The notes below the pieces were generated by a model, which saw only the letters and a list, made by a program, of their open reading frames with translations, was not told the DNA's origin and ran no database searches. The translations under genes and the position numbers were made by a program. From positions 2,542,001-2,606,000 of the forward strand of contig NZ_CP029480.1 of assembly GCF_003258705.1 (NCBI RefSeq): 64,000 nt of DNA. The letters run 5' to 3'. Positions within the stretch are counted from its first letter, which is position 1. The number at the start of each line of letters is the position of its first letter. Source of the stretch: Arcticibacterium luteifluviistationis. Its GTDB lineage: Bacteria; Bacteroidota; Bacteroidia; Cytophagales; Spirosomataceae. Below, piece after piece: positions 54,811 through 64,000 of the stretch.

Positions 54811-56325
54811 CTATACGCCTAAGTAAGATGGAGAAATCATAGAAACTGCTTTAGCTTCTAAGAAAGACTCACCCATAAGGTATTGGTCTACCGCACGAGC
54901 AGCTTCACGCCCCTCTGAAATAGCCCATACTACCAAAGATTGACCTCTTCTCATATCACCTGCTGCAAAGACTTTTTCATTGCTTGTTTGATATTTAGGA
55001 GCATTAATATTTCCTCTTTGATCGTACTCTATTCCTAAGTCATTTAATAAGCCTTCTTGCTGAGGATGTAAGAAACCAGCTGCCAATAAAGCGATTTCAC
55101 AAGGCACTTCTTTTTCTGTACCAGGAATTTCCTTCATGGTCATTCTGCCATTGTCTTTAACCCATTCAATATTTACCAATTTCAGAGCCTTAAGGTTTCC
55201 GTTTCCGTCGCCTACAAACTCTTTAGTATTTATTTCCCAACCTCTGTCACAGCCTTCTTTATGCGAAGTACTGGTACGAAGCTGCATAGGCCACATAGGC
55301 CATGGCGTGCTTTCTGCTCTCTCTTTAGGAGGCATTGGCATAATCTCTACTTGATAAATAGCTTTAGCTCCATGACGGTTAGACGTTCCTACGCAGTCAG
55401 AACCTGTATCACCACCACCAATAACCACTACACTTTTATCTTTAGCAGACAAATCGCCGTTTTGATATTTGGCACCTTGATGGTCTACAGAAAAGTCAAC
55501 TTTGATACCCTTAGTATCTGCTACTCTTTTATTCTGTTGACTTAAAAACTCCATTGCAAAATGAACTCCTTTAAGCTCTCTTCCTGGAATATTCAAATCT
55601 CTAGGAACAGTAGAACCTCCGGTCAAAACTACTGCATCAAAATCTCTTTCTAATTGCTCCGCAGTTATATCAACACCAACATTTGTATTGGTTTTGAAAA
55701 TAACTCCCTCTTCTTCCATCACCGCAATTCTACGGTCAATGATATCTTTATTCAATTTGAAGTCAGGAATACCATATCTAACTAAACCACCTATTTGGTC
55801 TGCTCTTTCAAACAAAGTAACGGTATGACCAGCTTTATTAAGCTGAGCTGAAGTTGCCATTCCGGCAGGGCCTGAACCCACAACAGCTATATTCTTCCCA
55901 GTTCTTACGGCAGGAGGACTAGCTACTACCCACCCCTTTTCATAAGCTCTTTCAATAATTGATTTCTCAATATACTCAATCGCTACAGGAGGTTTGTTAA
56001 TACCTAACACACAAGATGACTCACAAGGTGCAGGACAAATTCTCCCCGTAAATTCTGGGAAGTTATTTGTACTTGCTAATATTTCGTAGGCCTGTTTCCA
56101 GTTTTCTTCATAAACGGCGTCGTTAAACTCAGGAATTATATTCCCAAGCGGACAGCCATTATGACAAAAAGGTATTCCACAGTCCATACATCTAGCGGCC
56201 TGTTCTGTAGTTTGCTCTTTGCTATATTTTTGTTCTACCTCTTGGTAGTCCTTTTTACGTTCTTCTACACTTCTATACTTCGAAGCTTCTCTTTCAAATT
56301 CTAAAAAACCTGTAGGTTTTCCCAT
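54811..56325 (-). CDS. gltD: Glutamate synthase small subunit
   Basis: 504 residues. N-terminal iron-sulfur cysteines in CMDCGIPFCHNGCPLGN and CPAPCESSCVLG, then the FAD site AVVGSGPAGMATSAQLNKAG and the NADPH site VVIGGGDTGSDCVGTSNRHG. It takes electrons from NAD(P)H and passes them to the large subunit for glutamate formation from glutamine and 2-oxoglutarate. It is 37 bp after gltB in the same operon and ends at the terminator at 54754. Confidence 0.97.
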   Translation of the reverse strand: MGKPTGFLEFEREASKYRSVEERKKDYQEVEQKYSKEQTTEQAARCMDCGIPFCHNGCPLGNIIPEFNDAVYEENWKQAYEILASTNNFPEFTGRICPAPCESSCVLGINKPPVAIEYIEKSIIERAYEKGWVVASPPAVRTGKNIAVVGSGPAGMATSAQLNKAGHTVTLFERADQIGGLVRYGIPDFKLNKDIIDRRIAVMEEEGVIFKTNTNVGVDITAEQLERDFDAVVLTGGSTVPRDLNIPGRELKGVHFAMEFLSQQNKRVADTKGIKVDFSVDHQGAKYQNGDLSAKDKSVVVIGGGDTGSDCVGTSNRHGAKAIYQVEIMPMPPKERAESTPWPMWPMQLRTSTSHKEGCDRGWEINTKEFVGDGNGNLKALKLVNIEWVKDNGRMTMKEIPGTEKEVPCEIALLAAGFLHPQQEGLLNDLGIEYDQRGNINAPKYQTSNEKVFAAGDMRRGQSLVVWAISEGREAARAVDQYLMGESFLEAKAVSMISPSYLGV

Positions 56326-56362
56326 TTTATCGTCGTTGTACTAATGTTCTAAATTGATTTCC

Positions 56363-59300
56363 TTATGCCGCTTTTGAAGCTTCCTTTTCACTTCTTTCAG
56401 CTAAAATACGCTTATAATCTGTTGGGTAAACCTTTACGAAGTTCTTAAATTCTTCATTCAGATTATCCAAAATAGATTTAGCCACTTCGCTTCCAGTAGC
56501 ATTCAAATGCTTTGTAATCATACCTTCTAATAAGGCTTCATCATCTTTAGTAAGACCTTCAAGGTCTACCATTTCTTTATTACACTTGGCATCAAAAACC
56601 TTTTCTTTATCATACACGTAGGCTATTCCACCGCTCATTCCAGCAGCAAAGTTCCCACCTGTTGGCCCTAAAACTATAACCGTTCCACCAGTCATATACT
56701 CACAGCCGTGGTCACCAATACCCTCTACCACTACTCTAGCACCAGAGTTTCTTACCGCAAAACGCTCACCAGCTAAACCATTAATAAAGGCTTCGCCAGA
56801 AGTAGCACCGTAGAAAGAAACATTACCTACTGCCATGTTTTCAGAAGCTTTGAAAGTCGCTTTTCTGTCTGGATAAACGATAAGCTCAGCTCCACAAAGA
56901 CCTTTACCGAAGTAATCATTTGAATCTCCTTCGAGTTCTAATTTCAAACCTTTGGTAGAGAATGCTCCGAAAGACTGTCCTGAAGTACCTCTATATTTGA
57001 AGTGAATGGTGCCTGCTGGCAAACCATCTCCTTTGTAAATCTTAGATATTTCATGCGATAACATCGCACCAATAGTTCTATCAAGGTTATTGACCGTGTA
57101 TTCTGCTGATACAGCTTCTCCTTTCTCAAGGGCTGGCTTCGCATCTCTAATCATTTGCCTATCTAAAACCATAGATATACCATGGTCTTGCTCTTCTTGC
57201 TTATACTCCGCTACTTCCGCAGCTATAGGCTCTTTATATAGAATTTTAGAAAAATCTAAATCTTTATACTTCCAATGCTTAATATCAGGACGTTTTTCTA
57301 GTTTTTGTACTTGACCAACCATTTCGTTGACCGTTCTGAAACCTAGTTCAGCCATTATCTCACGCATCTCCATGGCTAAGTACTTAAACATGTTTACCAC
57401 ATGCTCAGGCTTACCACTGAATAAAGCTCTTAACTCTTTTCGTTGCGTTGCAATTCCTACTGGACAGGTATTCAAATGACATTTTCTCATCAAAATACAA
57501 CCTGCCGCTACTAATGCTGCTGTGGCTACTCCAAATTCTTCTGCACCCAATAAGGCAGCTATTGCTAAATCTCTTCCTGTTCTTAATTGACCATCTGCCT
57601 GAACCACAATTCTACCTCTCAACTTGTTTTTGACAAGTGTTTGATGTGTTTCTGCTAAACCAAGCTCCCAAGGAAGACCAGCATGTCTTAATGAAGATAA
57701 TGGAGATGCTCCAGTACCACCATCATAACCTGCTATCAATACCACATCTGAGTGAGCTTTTGCTACACCCGTAGCAATAGTACCAACACCAGCCTCAGAA
57801 ACTAATTTCACAGAAATACGAGCTTCTTCGTTGGCGTTTTTAAGGTCATAAATCAATTGAGCTAAATCCTCAATAGAGTAGATATCATGGTGAGGTGGAG
57901 GAGAAATAAGTCCTACACCTGGAGTACTGTGTCTAGTACGTCCAATCCAATCATCTACTTTATGACCAGGAAGCTGTCCACCTTCACCAGGCTTAGCTCC
58001 TTGAGCCATTTTTATTTGAATCTCTTTGGCATTTGATAGGTAGTAACTTGTTACACCAAATCTACCTGAAGCCACCTGCTTGATATTGGAGGACATGCTG
58101 TCTCCATTTTCAAGTGGCGTATATCTTGATTCATCTTCTCCACCCTCACCAGAGTTAGAACGAGCACCTATACGGTTCATCGCAATAGCTAGTGTAGTGT
58201 GAGCTTCCCAAGAAATAGAACCAAATGACATCGCTCCAGTAGCAAATCGTTTGAATATTTCTTCTACCGGCTCAACTTCGTCAATAGAAATTGACTCCGA
58301 CTGTTTAAAACGCATCAAACCACGAAGCGTCAAGGCTTCCTTAGATTGGTCGTTTATTAGCTTAGAGTATTTCTTAAATAATTTGTAACCAGCATCTAAG
58401 TCTTTGTCGCCAAGTTTAGTAGACTGCTGAAGAAGGTGAATTGATTCTGGATTAAACATGTGTTTTTCACCACGCTGCTTCCACTGATAAACACCACCCA
58501 CTTCTAATCTTTTAACAGAGTCTTGCTCTACATTAGGATAGGCCACACGGTGTCTAACAATTACCTCTTTGGCTATATCATTAATACCTAGACCACCGAT
58601 TCTTGAAACAGTACCGGTGAAGTATTTGTCAACAACAGTTTTATTTAAACCTAAACATTCGAAAATCTGAGCTCCTTGATAAGACTGAAGCGTAGAAATT
58701 CCCATTTTAGAGAAAATCTTCAACAGTTCTTTGTCAACAGCTTTGATATAGTTTTTGTAAAGTTCTTTATCTGTAAAGTCTCCGTCTATTTGACGCGAAG
58801 CATTCATTTTGGTCAATGTTTCGAAAGCCAAGTATGAACATATTGCAGAAGCTCCAAAACCTATCAAGGCTGCATAATGATGTGTTTCCCAAACATCCGC
58901 TGCCTCCACTACAATACTCGCCTTACCCCTCAACCCTTTACGAATTAAGTGATGGTGAATAGCCGAAGTAGCTAATAATGAAGGAATAGCTGCGTGCTCT
59001 GAATCTACTGCCCTATCAGATAGAACAAGAATTTCAAAACCGTCTCTGATGGCATCTTCCGCATAGCGGCAAATTCTTTCAATAGCGAAAGCTAAGGCTT
59101 GCCCATGATCATCAGAACTGGTATAAAAATAGGTGTTGATAGTCTTTGCTTGGAAACCATCCTGATCAACAAAGCGAAGTTTATCAAACTCTTTTGGCGT
59201 TAAAACCGGCTGCTGAAGTTGCACCTGACGACAATGTCTAGGTGATTCTGTCAAAATATTATCTGCAGTACCTACAAATGATATCAAAGACATAATAGAA

Positions 59301-60916
59301 CGCTCTCTGATAGAATCAATAGGTGGGTTTGTAACCTGAGCAAACAATTGCTTAAAGTAAGAAGACAGGTGCTGGCTTTGACTAGATAAAACAGCCAAAG
59401 GAATATCTATCCCCATAGAGCCAATAGCTTCTTTACCTAAAGATGCCATAGGTCCTAATATCATTCTCAAATCTTCCGAAGAATAACCCGCGGTAATTTG
59501 TCTTTTGATAAGTTTCTCTGGACTATAATGCGTATATGGACGAATTGATTTAGGAAGCATTTTGATATTAATCTTATGCTTGTCTATCCATTCACCGTAA
59601 GGTTTTCTTGAACAAATATCTGCTTTAAGTTCTTCATCAGGAATAATTCTTCCTTGCTCCATGTCAACCACAAACATTCTTCCTGGCTGAAGACGGCCTT
59701 TTGAAACTACTGTAGACTGGTCAATATCTAATACACCAGCTTCAGATGCCATTACTACCGTATCATCATTAAGAACCCAGTACCTAGAAGGTCTTAGACC
59801 GTTTCTATCTAACGTAGCCCCTACCATTTTACCATCAGTAAATGAAATAGAAGCTGGGCCATCCCATGGTTCCATGATGGTAGCATGATACTCGTAGAAT
59901 GCTTTTCTAACAGGGTCCATGGCTTCGTTACCATCCCATGCTTCTGGCACCATCATCATCATAACATGAGGAAGAGACCTTCCTGAAAGATAAAGCAGCT
60001 CAATGGCGTTATCTAGCATGGCTGAATCCGAATTACCTTTATCACAGATCGGCATTATCATCTCCATTTCTTCTTTGGTGAAGAATTCAGAGTAGAAAGA
60101 CTTTTCTGCTGCTCTAATCCAGTTTACGTTACCTTTTACAGTATTTATCTCTCCATTATGAGCGATAAACCTAAATGGCTGAGCCAATTTCCACGAAGGG
60201 AAAGTATTAGTAGAGAAACGAGAGTGTACAATGGCAAAAGCCGATACTACTCTAGAATCCTGCAAATCAGGGAAATAATATTTTAATTGGTCTGTAGTTA
60301 ACTGACCTTTATAAGAGATAGTACGACAAGACAAACTTGAAACATAGAAAGTTTGACTTACGCCTTTTACCGAGTCTCTAATTACGGCTGAAGCAAATTG
60401 TCTTAAAACGTATAACTTACGTTCAAAAGCTAAATCATCTTCCAGATCCTCAGGTATTTTAATAAACACCTGCTCCACCCATGGCTCTACTTTAAGAGAG
60501 CCTTCTCCTAAAGTATCATTAAGGGTAGGCACTTTTCTATATCCAAGCAGTTCAAAACCAAGCTCTTCAATTTTTCTATTAAAGATTTCGCGACACTCTT
60601 CTCTTGCTATTTCTTGATAAGGAAAGAAAATTTGCCCAACACCATACTCTCCAGAAGCTGGTAATTTAAAGCCTTTATTTCTGCACTCACTTACAAAAAA
60701 TTCATGGGGAATTTGCAACAACAAACCCGCTCCGTCACCCGTATTAGGGTCACAACCGCAGGCTCCTCGGTGGTCCATTCTTTCTAGCATCTGAATGGCA
60801 TCTGTTACAATACCATGTGATTTACGGCCTTTTAAATGAGCTCGGAAACCTATTCCGCAAGCGTCATGCTCAAACTCACTGCTGTAAAGACCCAAGTTTT
60901 CTTCTGTTTCAATCAT
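56363..60916 (-). CDS. gltB: Glutamate synthase large subunit
   Basis: 1517 residues. Residues 1-19 are a pro-peptide; Cys20 in EHDACGIGFRAHLKG is the glutaminase nucleophile exposed after cleavage. Next come the central domain, the FMN-binding synthase barrel (GEGGEDESRY, KPGEGGQLPGHKV, GYDGGTGASPLSSLRHAG), the [3Fe-4S] cysteines with spacing C-x5-C-x4-C (CILMRKCHLNTCPVGIATQ), and the C-terminal beta-helix with repeated Gly motifs (GAELIVYPD, GEAFINGLAGERFAVRNSG). With gltD it forms the main ammonia-assimilation route with glutamine synthetase. The promoter was not found by an exact box. Confidence 0.97.
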   Translation of the reverse strand: MIETEENLGLYSSEFEHDACGIGFRAHLKGRKSHGIVTDAIQMLERMDHRGACGCDPNTGDGAGLLLQIPHEFFVSECRNKGFKLPASGEYGVGQIFFPYQEIAREECREIFNRKIEELGFELLGYRKVPTLNDTLGEGSLKVEPWVEQVFIKIPEDLEDDLAFERKLYVLRQFASAVIRDSVKGVSQTFYVSSLSCRTISYKGQLTTDQLKYYFPDLQDSRVVSAFAIVHSRFSTNTFPSWKLAQPFRFIAHNGEINTVKGNVNWIRAAEKSFYSEFFTKEEMEMIMPICDKGNSDSAMLDNAIELLYLSGRSLPHVMMMMVPEAWDGNEAMDPVRKAFYEYHATIMEPWDGPASISFTDGKMVGATLDRNGLRPSRYWVLNDDTVVMASEAGVLDIDQSTVVSKGRLQPGRMFVVDMEQGRIIPDEELKADICSRKPYGEWIDKHKINIKMLPKSIRPYTHYSPEKLIKRQITAGYSSEDLRMILGPMASLGKEAIGSMGIDIPLAVLSSQSQHLSSYFKQLFAQVTNPPIDSIRERSIMSLISFVGTADNILTESPRHCRQVQLQQPVLTPKEFDKLRFVDQDGFQAKTINTYFYTSSDDHGQALAFAIERICRYAEDAIRDGFEILVLSDRAVDSEHAAIPSLLATSAIHHHLIRKGLRGKASIVVEAADVWETHHYAALIGFGASAICSYLAFETLTKMNASRQIDGDFTDKELYKNYIKAVDKELLKIFSKMGISTLQSYQGAQIFECLGLNKTVVDKYFTGTVSRIGGLGINDIAKEVIVRHRVAYPNVEQDSVKRLEVGGVYQWKQRGEKHMFNPESIHLLQQSTKLGDKDLDAGYKLFKKYSKLINDQSKEALTLRGLMRFKQSESISIDEVEPVEEIFKRFATGAMSFGSISWEAHTTLAIAMNRIGARSNSGEGGEDESRYTPLENGDSMSSNIKQVASGRFGVTSYYLSNAKEIQIKMAQGAKPGEGGQLPGHKVDDWIGRTRHSTPGVGLISPPPHHDIYSIEDLAQLIYDLKNANEEARISVKLVSEAGVGTIATGVAKAHSDVVLIAGYDGGTGASPLSSLRHAGLPWELGLAETHQTLVKNKLRGRIVVQADGQLRTGRDLAIAALLGAEEFGVATAALVAAGCILMRKCHLNTCPVGIATQRKELRALFSGKPEHVVNMFKYLAMEMREIMAELGFRTVNEMVGQVQKLEKRPDIKHWKYKDLDFSKILYKEPIAAEVAEYKQEEQDHGISMVLDRQMIRDAKPALEKGEAVSAEYTVNNLDRTIGAMLSHEISKIYKGDGLPAGTIHFKYRGTSGQSFGAFSTKGLKLELEGDSNDYFGKGLCGAELIVYPDRKATFKASENMAVGNVSFYGATSGEAFINGLAGERFAVRNSGARVVVEGIGDHGCEYMTGGTVIVLGPTGGNFAAGMSGGIAYVYDKEKVFDAKCNKEMVDLEGLTKDDEALLEGMITKHLNATGSEVAKSILDNLNEEFKNFVKVYPTDYKRILAERSEKEASKAA

Positions 60917-61238
60917 TCCTTCTAGTACTCCTGTTATAATAAATGTATTTCGAGAAACTGCTTTGTAATAGCTTTTAGATATGTTTCCCTTGTTAGAGCT
61001 AAAACAGTGGTTATATTTCTAGCTCTGTCTTGCAATATAATAACAAAAAAAGTTGAGATTGTCAGGAGAACTCCAATTTTAGTATTCCACCCTTAATAAA
61101 ACATCTTAATGTAAATTTAACATTGAAATAATCCAATTTACACAGTCTCTAAGCGTAACTTTCTCTTGTATTATCAGATATCTACCCTCATTTTCATTGA
61201 TTATGTCAGCAAAAACATAACAATTGCAGCCTTTAAAG
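60917..61238. other. Non-coding leader/promoter region upstream of gltB
   Basis: About 320 AT-rich bases between gltB and the end of the cys operon. The gltB promoter should lie here, but no exact TAnnTTTG box was found. TTATTATATTGC on the minus strand near 61030 is a partial match. No gene or RNA was recognised. Confidence 0.4.
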
Positions 61239-61239
61239 C

Positions 61240-61273
61240 AAAAAAAGAGGTAAACAATTATGCTTACCTCTTA
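61240..61273 (-). terminator. Terminator of the cysH-cysD-cysN operon
   Basis: Perfect 9-bp stem AAGAGGTAA (61245-61253) and TTACCTCTT (61264-61272), 10-base loop, T run in the minus direction, 24 bases past the cysN stop. Confidence 0.88.
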
Positions 61274-61296
61274 AATATTGACTATAACAAGCCCTG

Positions 61297-62553
61297 TTAC
61301 ATTACAAAACCTAAACCTGCTGTTGTGTTTGACATTGGGTCTATGAGTATAAATGCTCCGTTAGAAGGATTCTCTTTATAAGTATCGGCGAATATTTCAC
61401 CTGCTGTTTTCAAATTAACAACACCAATTTCATTCAACTTGATGTCTGTTCGTTCATCTGACTCTACTAAATGCTGTACATCTAATACTGAATCAATAGA
61501 AATTGACTTTGCTTTTTGCGTATTAACACCATGCTGAAGAATGTATGTTTTGCCCGCTGAAAGCGGCGTGCTATCCATCCAACAAACTGTAGCTTTTAAA
61601 GCTTTTTTGCCTTCAGGCACTACATTAGAGCGTGTTAACATATTTCCACGACTAATATCAATATCAGTATCTAAAGTAATTACCACAGAATCTCCAGCAA
61701 TAGCCTTACTTAAACCTGTATCAAACTTCTGAATACTTTTTATGGTAGAACTTTGCCCACTAGGTAAAGCAGTAACTTCATCTCCTACCTCAAATTCTCC
61801 ACTGCTTATCCTTCCTGCATAGCCTCTGTAATCATGGTATTCTTCCGTTTTAGGTCTTACCACATACTGAACACCCATTCTGGCAGGAATAGCATCTGCA
61901 CCAGTTCTTACTTGCTTATTTTCGATGCTCTCCAAAATATTCAGTAATGAACCGCCATCATACCAAGCCATTTTATCTGACTTTGTGGTAATGTTATCTC
62001 CATATAAAGAAGATAATGGAATAAACGTAATTTTTTGACCTTCAAAACCTGCCTTTCCTACTGTGGTTTCAAAATCCTTTTTGATGGCTTCAAAGCTATC
62101 TTGAGAATAATCTACCAAGTCCATTTTATTAACGGCAACTATTACGTTTTCAATTCTTAACAATTGACTGATGTAATAATGTCTTTTGGTTTGCTCTGAA
62201 ATACCGTTTCTAGAATCTATAAGAATAATAGAAACTGAAGCATTACTAGCACCTGTAATCATGTTACGCGTGTACTCGAAATGACCAGGAGTATCTGCAA
62301 TAATATACTTACGTGTAGGTGTATTAAAGTAAATGTGAGCTACGTCAATAGTAATTCCTTGCTCACGCTCAGCTATTAAACCATCCGTTAATAAAGAAAG
62401 ATCAGTAAAGTCTAAACCTTTTCTTTTAGATGCCGTCTCTAGGGCCTCTATTTTATCCTTTGTAATAGACTTTGTTTCGTAAAGTAAACGGCCTATCAGC
62501 GTACTCTTACCATCATCTACCGAACCTGCCGTTGCTATCTTTAAAATATCCAT
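61297..62553 (-). CDS. cysN: Sulfate adenylyltransferase subunit 1 (GTPase)
   Basis: 418 residues. EF-Tu-like GTPase: P-loop AGSVDDGKSTLIGRLLYE, DTPGHFEYTRNM, NKMD in VAVNKMDLVDYS, then two beta-barrel domains (GYAGRISSGEFEVGDEVTAL and the VVPEGKKALKATVCWMDSTP end). It uses GTP hydrolysis to drive the CysD reaction, sulfate + ATP to adenosine 5'-phosphosulfate (APS). It lacks a fused APS kinase. Third gene of the cys operon, 89 bp after cysD. Confidence 0.95.
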   Translation of the reverse strand: MDILKIATAGSVDDGKSTLIGRLLYETKSITKDKIEALETASKRKGLDFTDLSLLTDGLIAEREQGITIDVAHIYFNTPTRKYIIADTPGHFEYTRNMITGASNASVSIILIDSRNGISEQTKRHYYISQLLRIENVIVAVNKMDLVDYSQDSFEAIKKDFETTVGKAGFEGQKITFIPLSSLYGDNITTKSDKMAWYDGGSLLNILESIENKQVRTGADAIPARMGVQYVVRPKTEEYHDYRGYAGRISSGEFEVGDEVTALPSGQSSTIKSIQKFDTGLSKAIAGDSVVITLDTDIDISRGNMLTRSNVVPEGKKALKATVCWMDSTPLSAGKTYILQHGVNTQKAKSISIDSVLDVQHLVESDERTDIKLNEIGVVNLKTAGEIFADTYKENPSNGAFILIDPMSNTTAGLGFVM

Positions 62554-62642
62554 TTGTTTCTTCTTAGTAATCTTGTGTGAGCTCCTTATAGAATTGTCCC
62601 ACTTTTGAATTTTGAGTTAATTGATTGTCGCTCGGACAGTCA

Positions 62643-63554
62643 TTAAAAATAACCTTGTTGCTTACGTTTCTCCATAGCTGCCTCAGAACGTTTGTCGTCT
62701 ATTCTGGCACCTCTTTCTGAAATTTCTGCACTTAAGATTTCATCTATAATAGAATCAATGTTATCTGCGGTAGACTTTACGGCTGCTGTACAGCTCATGT
62801 CACCCAAAGTTCTAAATCTTACAGAGTCTTCGTAAACCTCCTCGTCGTCAGATTTATTAACAAACTCAGACTCAGACCAGATTAAACCATCTCTGTCAAA
62901 TACTCTTCTTTTGTGAGCAAAGTATACAGAAGGTATTTCAATCTTCTCTTCTTTAATATAATTCCAAACGTCTAATTCTGTCCAGTTAGAAATAGGGAAA
63001 ACTCTTACATTTTCTCCCATGTCAATCTTTCCATTCAGCATATCAAACATTTCTGGCCTCTGCTTCTTAGCATCCCATTGACCGAAATCATCTCTTACGG
63101 AGAAGATTCTTTCTTTGGCTCTCGCTTTTTCTTCATCTCTTCTAGCACCACCCATACAGGCGTCATACTTCCCGTTTTCAATAGCCTCTAACAGCGTTAC
63201 TGTTTGAAGAGAATTTCTACTGGCATATTTACCCGTTTCTTCTTTTACTTTTCCTTCGTCAATTGACTGCTGAACGCTACCAATCTGAAGGTCTAGCCCA
63301 AGTTCTGCCACTAGTTTATCTCTAAACTCAATGGTTTCAGGAAAGTTATGTCCTGTATCAACATGTAAAAGTGGGAATGGAATTTTACCTGGATAAAAAG
63401 CTTTTTGAGCTAATCTAACAAGGGTAATAGAGTCTTTTCCACAAGAAAAAAGTAATACAGGCTTCTCAAACTGAGCAGCCACTTCTCTCATGATATAAAT
63501 TGCCTCGTCTTCCAATTGTCTAGGAAAACTCCTATTGCTATCTTCTAAAATCAT
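62643..63554 (-). CDS. cysD: Sulfate adenylyltransferase subunit 2
   Basis: 303 residues. ATP-pyrophosphatase fold with the PP-loop in VLLFSCGKDSITLVRLAQKA, then PLLHVDTGHNFPETIEFRDK, ACMGGARRDEEKARAKERIF and the C-terminal RGARIDDKRSEAAMEKRKQQ. With CysN it makes APS. It begins 47 bp after the APS reductase gene. Length matches the family. Confidence 0.96.
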   Translation of the reverse strand: MILEDSNRSFPRQLEDEAIYIMREVAAQFEKPVLLFSCGKDSITLVRLAQKAFYPGKIPFPLLHVDTGHNFPETIEFRDKLVAELGLDLQIGSVQQSIDEGKVKEETGKYASRNSLQTVTLLEAIENGKYDACMGGARRDEEKARAKERIFSVRDDFGQWDAKKQRPEMFDMLNGKIDMGENVRVFPISNWTELDVWNYIKEEKIEIPSVYFAHKRRVFDRDGLIWSESEFVNKSDDEEVYEDSVRFRTLGDMSCTAAVKSTADNIDSIIDEILSAEISERGARIDDKRSEAAMEKRKQQGYF

Positions 63555-63601
63555 TATACTATCTGTACTATTAAAACTAAATTCTTTATCAAAAACACAT
63601 G

Positions 63602-64000
63602 CTATTTAACTGCATGTAAACCACATTCTTTTTGAGACTCTTCCCAGTACCATCTACCGGCTCTAGGATGCTCCCCTTCTACTATAGCTCTGGTACATGG
63701 ACCACAGCCGATACTTACAAAACCTTTTTTATGAAGACTGTTTTGAGGTACTTTATTTTCTTTCAAATAATCCTCCATTTGTTCAAATGACCAATCTATT
63801 AAAGGATTGAACTTATGCACCTGATTGCCTTCATCCCACTCCCACATTTTCATGTCATTCCTATTTTCAGATTGGTCGGCTCTTAATCCCGTAATCCAAA
63901 CATCAGCATCTTTTAAGGCACGTTTAAGTGGAGCTATCTTCCTGATAAAACAACATTCCTTTCTATCCTCCACAGAGTTGAAGAAGCTATTGAAACCTTT
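63602..64000 (-). CDS. cysH: APS reductase (CysH type with [4Fe-4S] motif), partial
   Basis: The frame is open to the window end, so the N-terminal part lies beyond. About 132 C-terminal residues are visible: ECCFIRKIAPLKRALKDADV, GLRADQSENR, VPQNSLHKKGFVSIGCGPCTRA and the tail ECGLHAVK with the catalytic Cys. The CC and CxxC pairs ([4Fe-4S] ligands) mark the APS-using class. Such enzymes reduce APS to sulfite with thioredoxin or glutaredoxin. First visible gene of the cysH-cysD-cysN operon. The internal ATG at 63973 is not a start. Confidence 0.93.
   Translation of the reverse strand, partial: KGFNSFFNSVEDRKECCFIRKIAPLKRALKDADVWITGLRADQSENRNDMKMWEWDEGNQVHKFNPLIDWSFEQMEDYLKENKVPQNSLHKKGFVSIGCGPCTRAIVEGEHPRAGRWYWEESQKECGLHAVK

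Noticed and set aside
61166-61381. A 71-codon plus-strand frame spanning the cys operon terminator.
   Set aside because: It reads through a strong terminator hairpin and into the antisense of cysN; no promoter or domain was seen.

Overview
This is an AT-rich chromosomal window from a member of the Bacteroidota, most likely an aerobic heterotroph of the Cytophagales. Three things point there. A protein at 9.5 kb carries a type IX secretion sorting domain, and a PorE-like OmpA protein lies at 3.7-6.0 kb. Many genes are preceded by the Bacteroidota -7 promoter box TAnnTTTG. Family-restricted genes are present (bamD next to an omega-like rpoZ, a Lacal_2735 small protein, a 3-coathanger-stack C-terminus, DUF6807). 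No phage, IS element, integron, rRNA or tRNA was found. The species was not identified.

Layout. 0-3.5 kb: end of a secreted nuclease, then a minus-strand operon for exported peptide and amino-acid handling (P1 peptidase, dipeptide epimerase, RidA-like lipoprotein). 3.7-11.5 kb: envelope and housekeeping genes (PorE-like OmpA protein, tilS, OstA/LptA-like protein, a T9SS cargo protein, bamD, rpoZ). 11.6-19.7 kb: infC, thrS and a TPR lipoprotein, then a probable operon of VWA protein, nth, MOSC, EVE and an exported protein of unknown function. 20.2-24.8 kb: small exported protein, a 30-bp tandem-repeat array, an orphan LytTR regulator, an S9 peptidase and a glycosyltransferase.

24.8-32.7 kb is the accessory part: hydrolases, a DUF1080 pseudogene with an internal deletion, DUF6807, and between 29.1 and 31.1 kb three copies of a ~180-bp palindromic element around two orphan small genes and a possible CRISPR remnant. 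32.9-35.9 kb: carbonic anhydrase and a SulP transporter opposite a TetR regulator, with a candidate operator between them. 36-41.4 kb: a sulfatase, then a four-gene sugar operon (HUMPS-type decarboxylase, MDR dehydrogenase, SDR, TIM-barrel isomerase). 41.7-51.4 kb: fadH, a Lacal_2735 protein with an atypical SDR, a decayed gene, an M20 amidohydrolase, a gluconokinase/6-phosphogluconate dehydrogenase fusion, a thioredoxin lipoprotein and a large repeat protein with a peptidoglycan-binding end. 51.8-64 kb: a Gfo/Idh/MocA oxidoreductase, a SUMF1-domain protein, rnhB, glutamate synthase (gltB-gltD) and assimilatory sulfate reduction (cysH-cysD-cysN).

Together these show nitrogen and sulfur assimilation, sugar catabolism and secreted hydrolases typical of a polymer-degrading Bacteroidota. 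The least explained parts are the 29.1-31.1 kb island, the 20.7-21.1 kb array, the repeat protein at 49.2-51.4 kb and the operator-like inverted repeat at 35.16-35.20 kb. All functional calls rest on reading motifs by eye; no database search was run.
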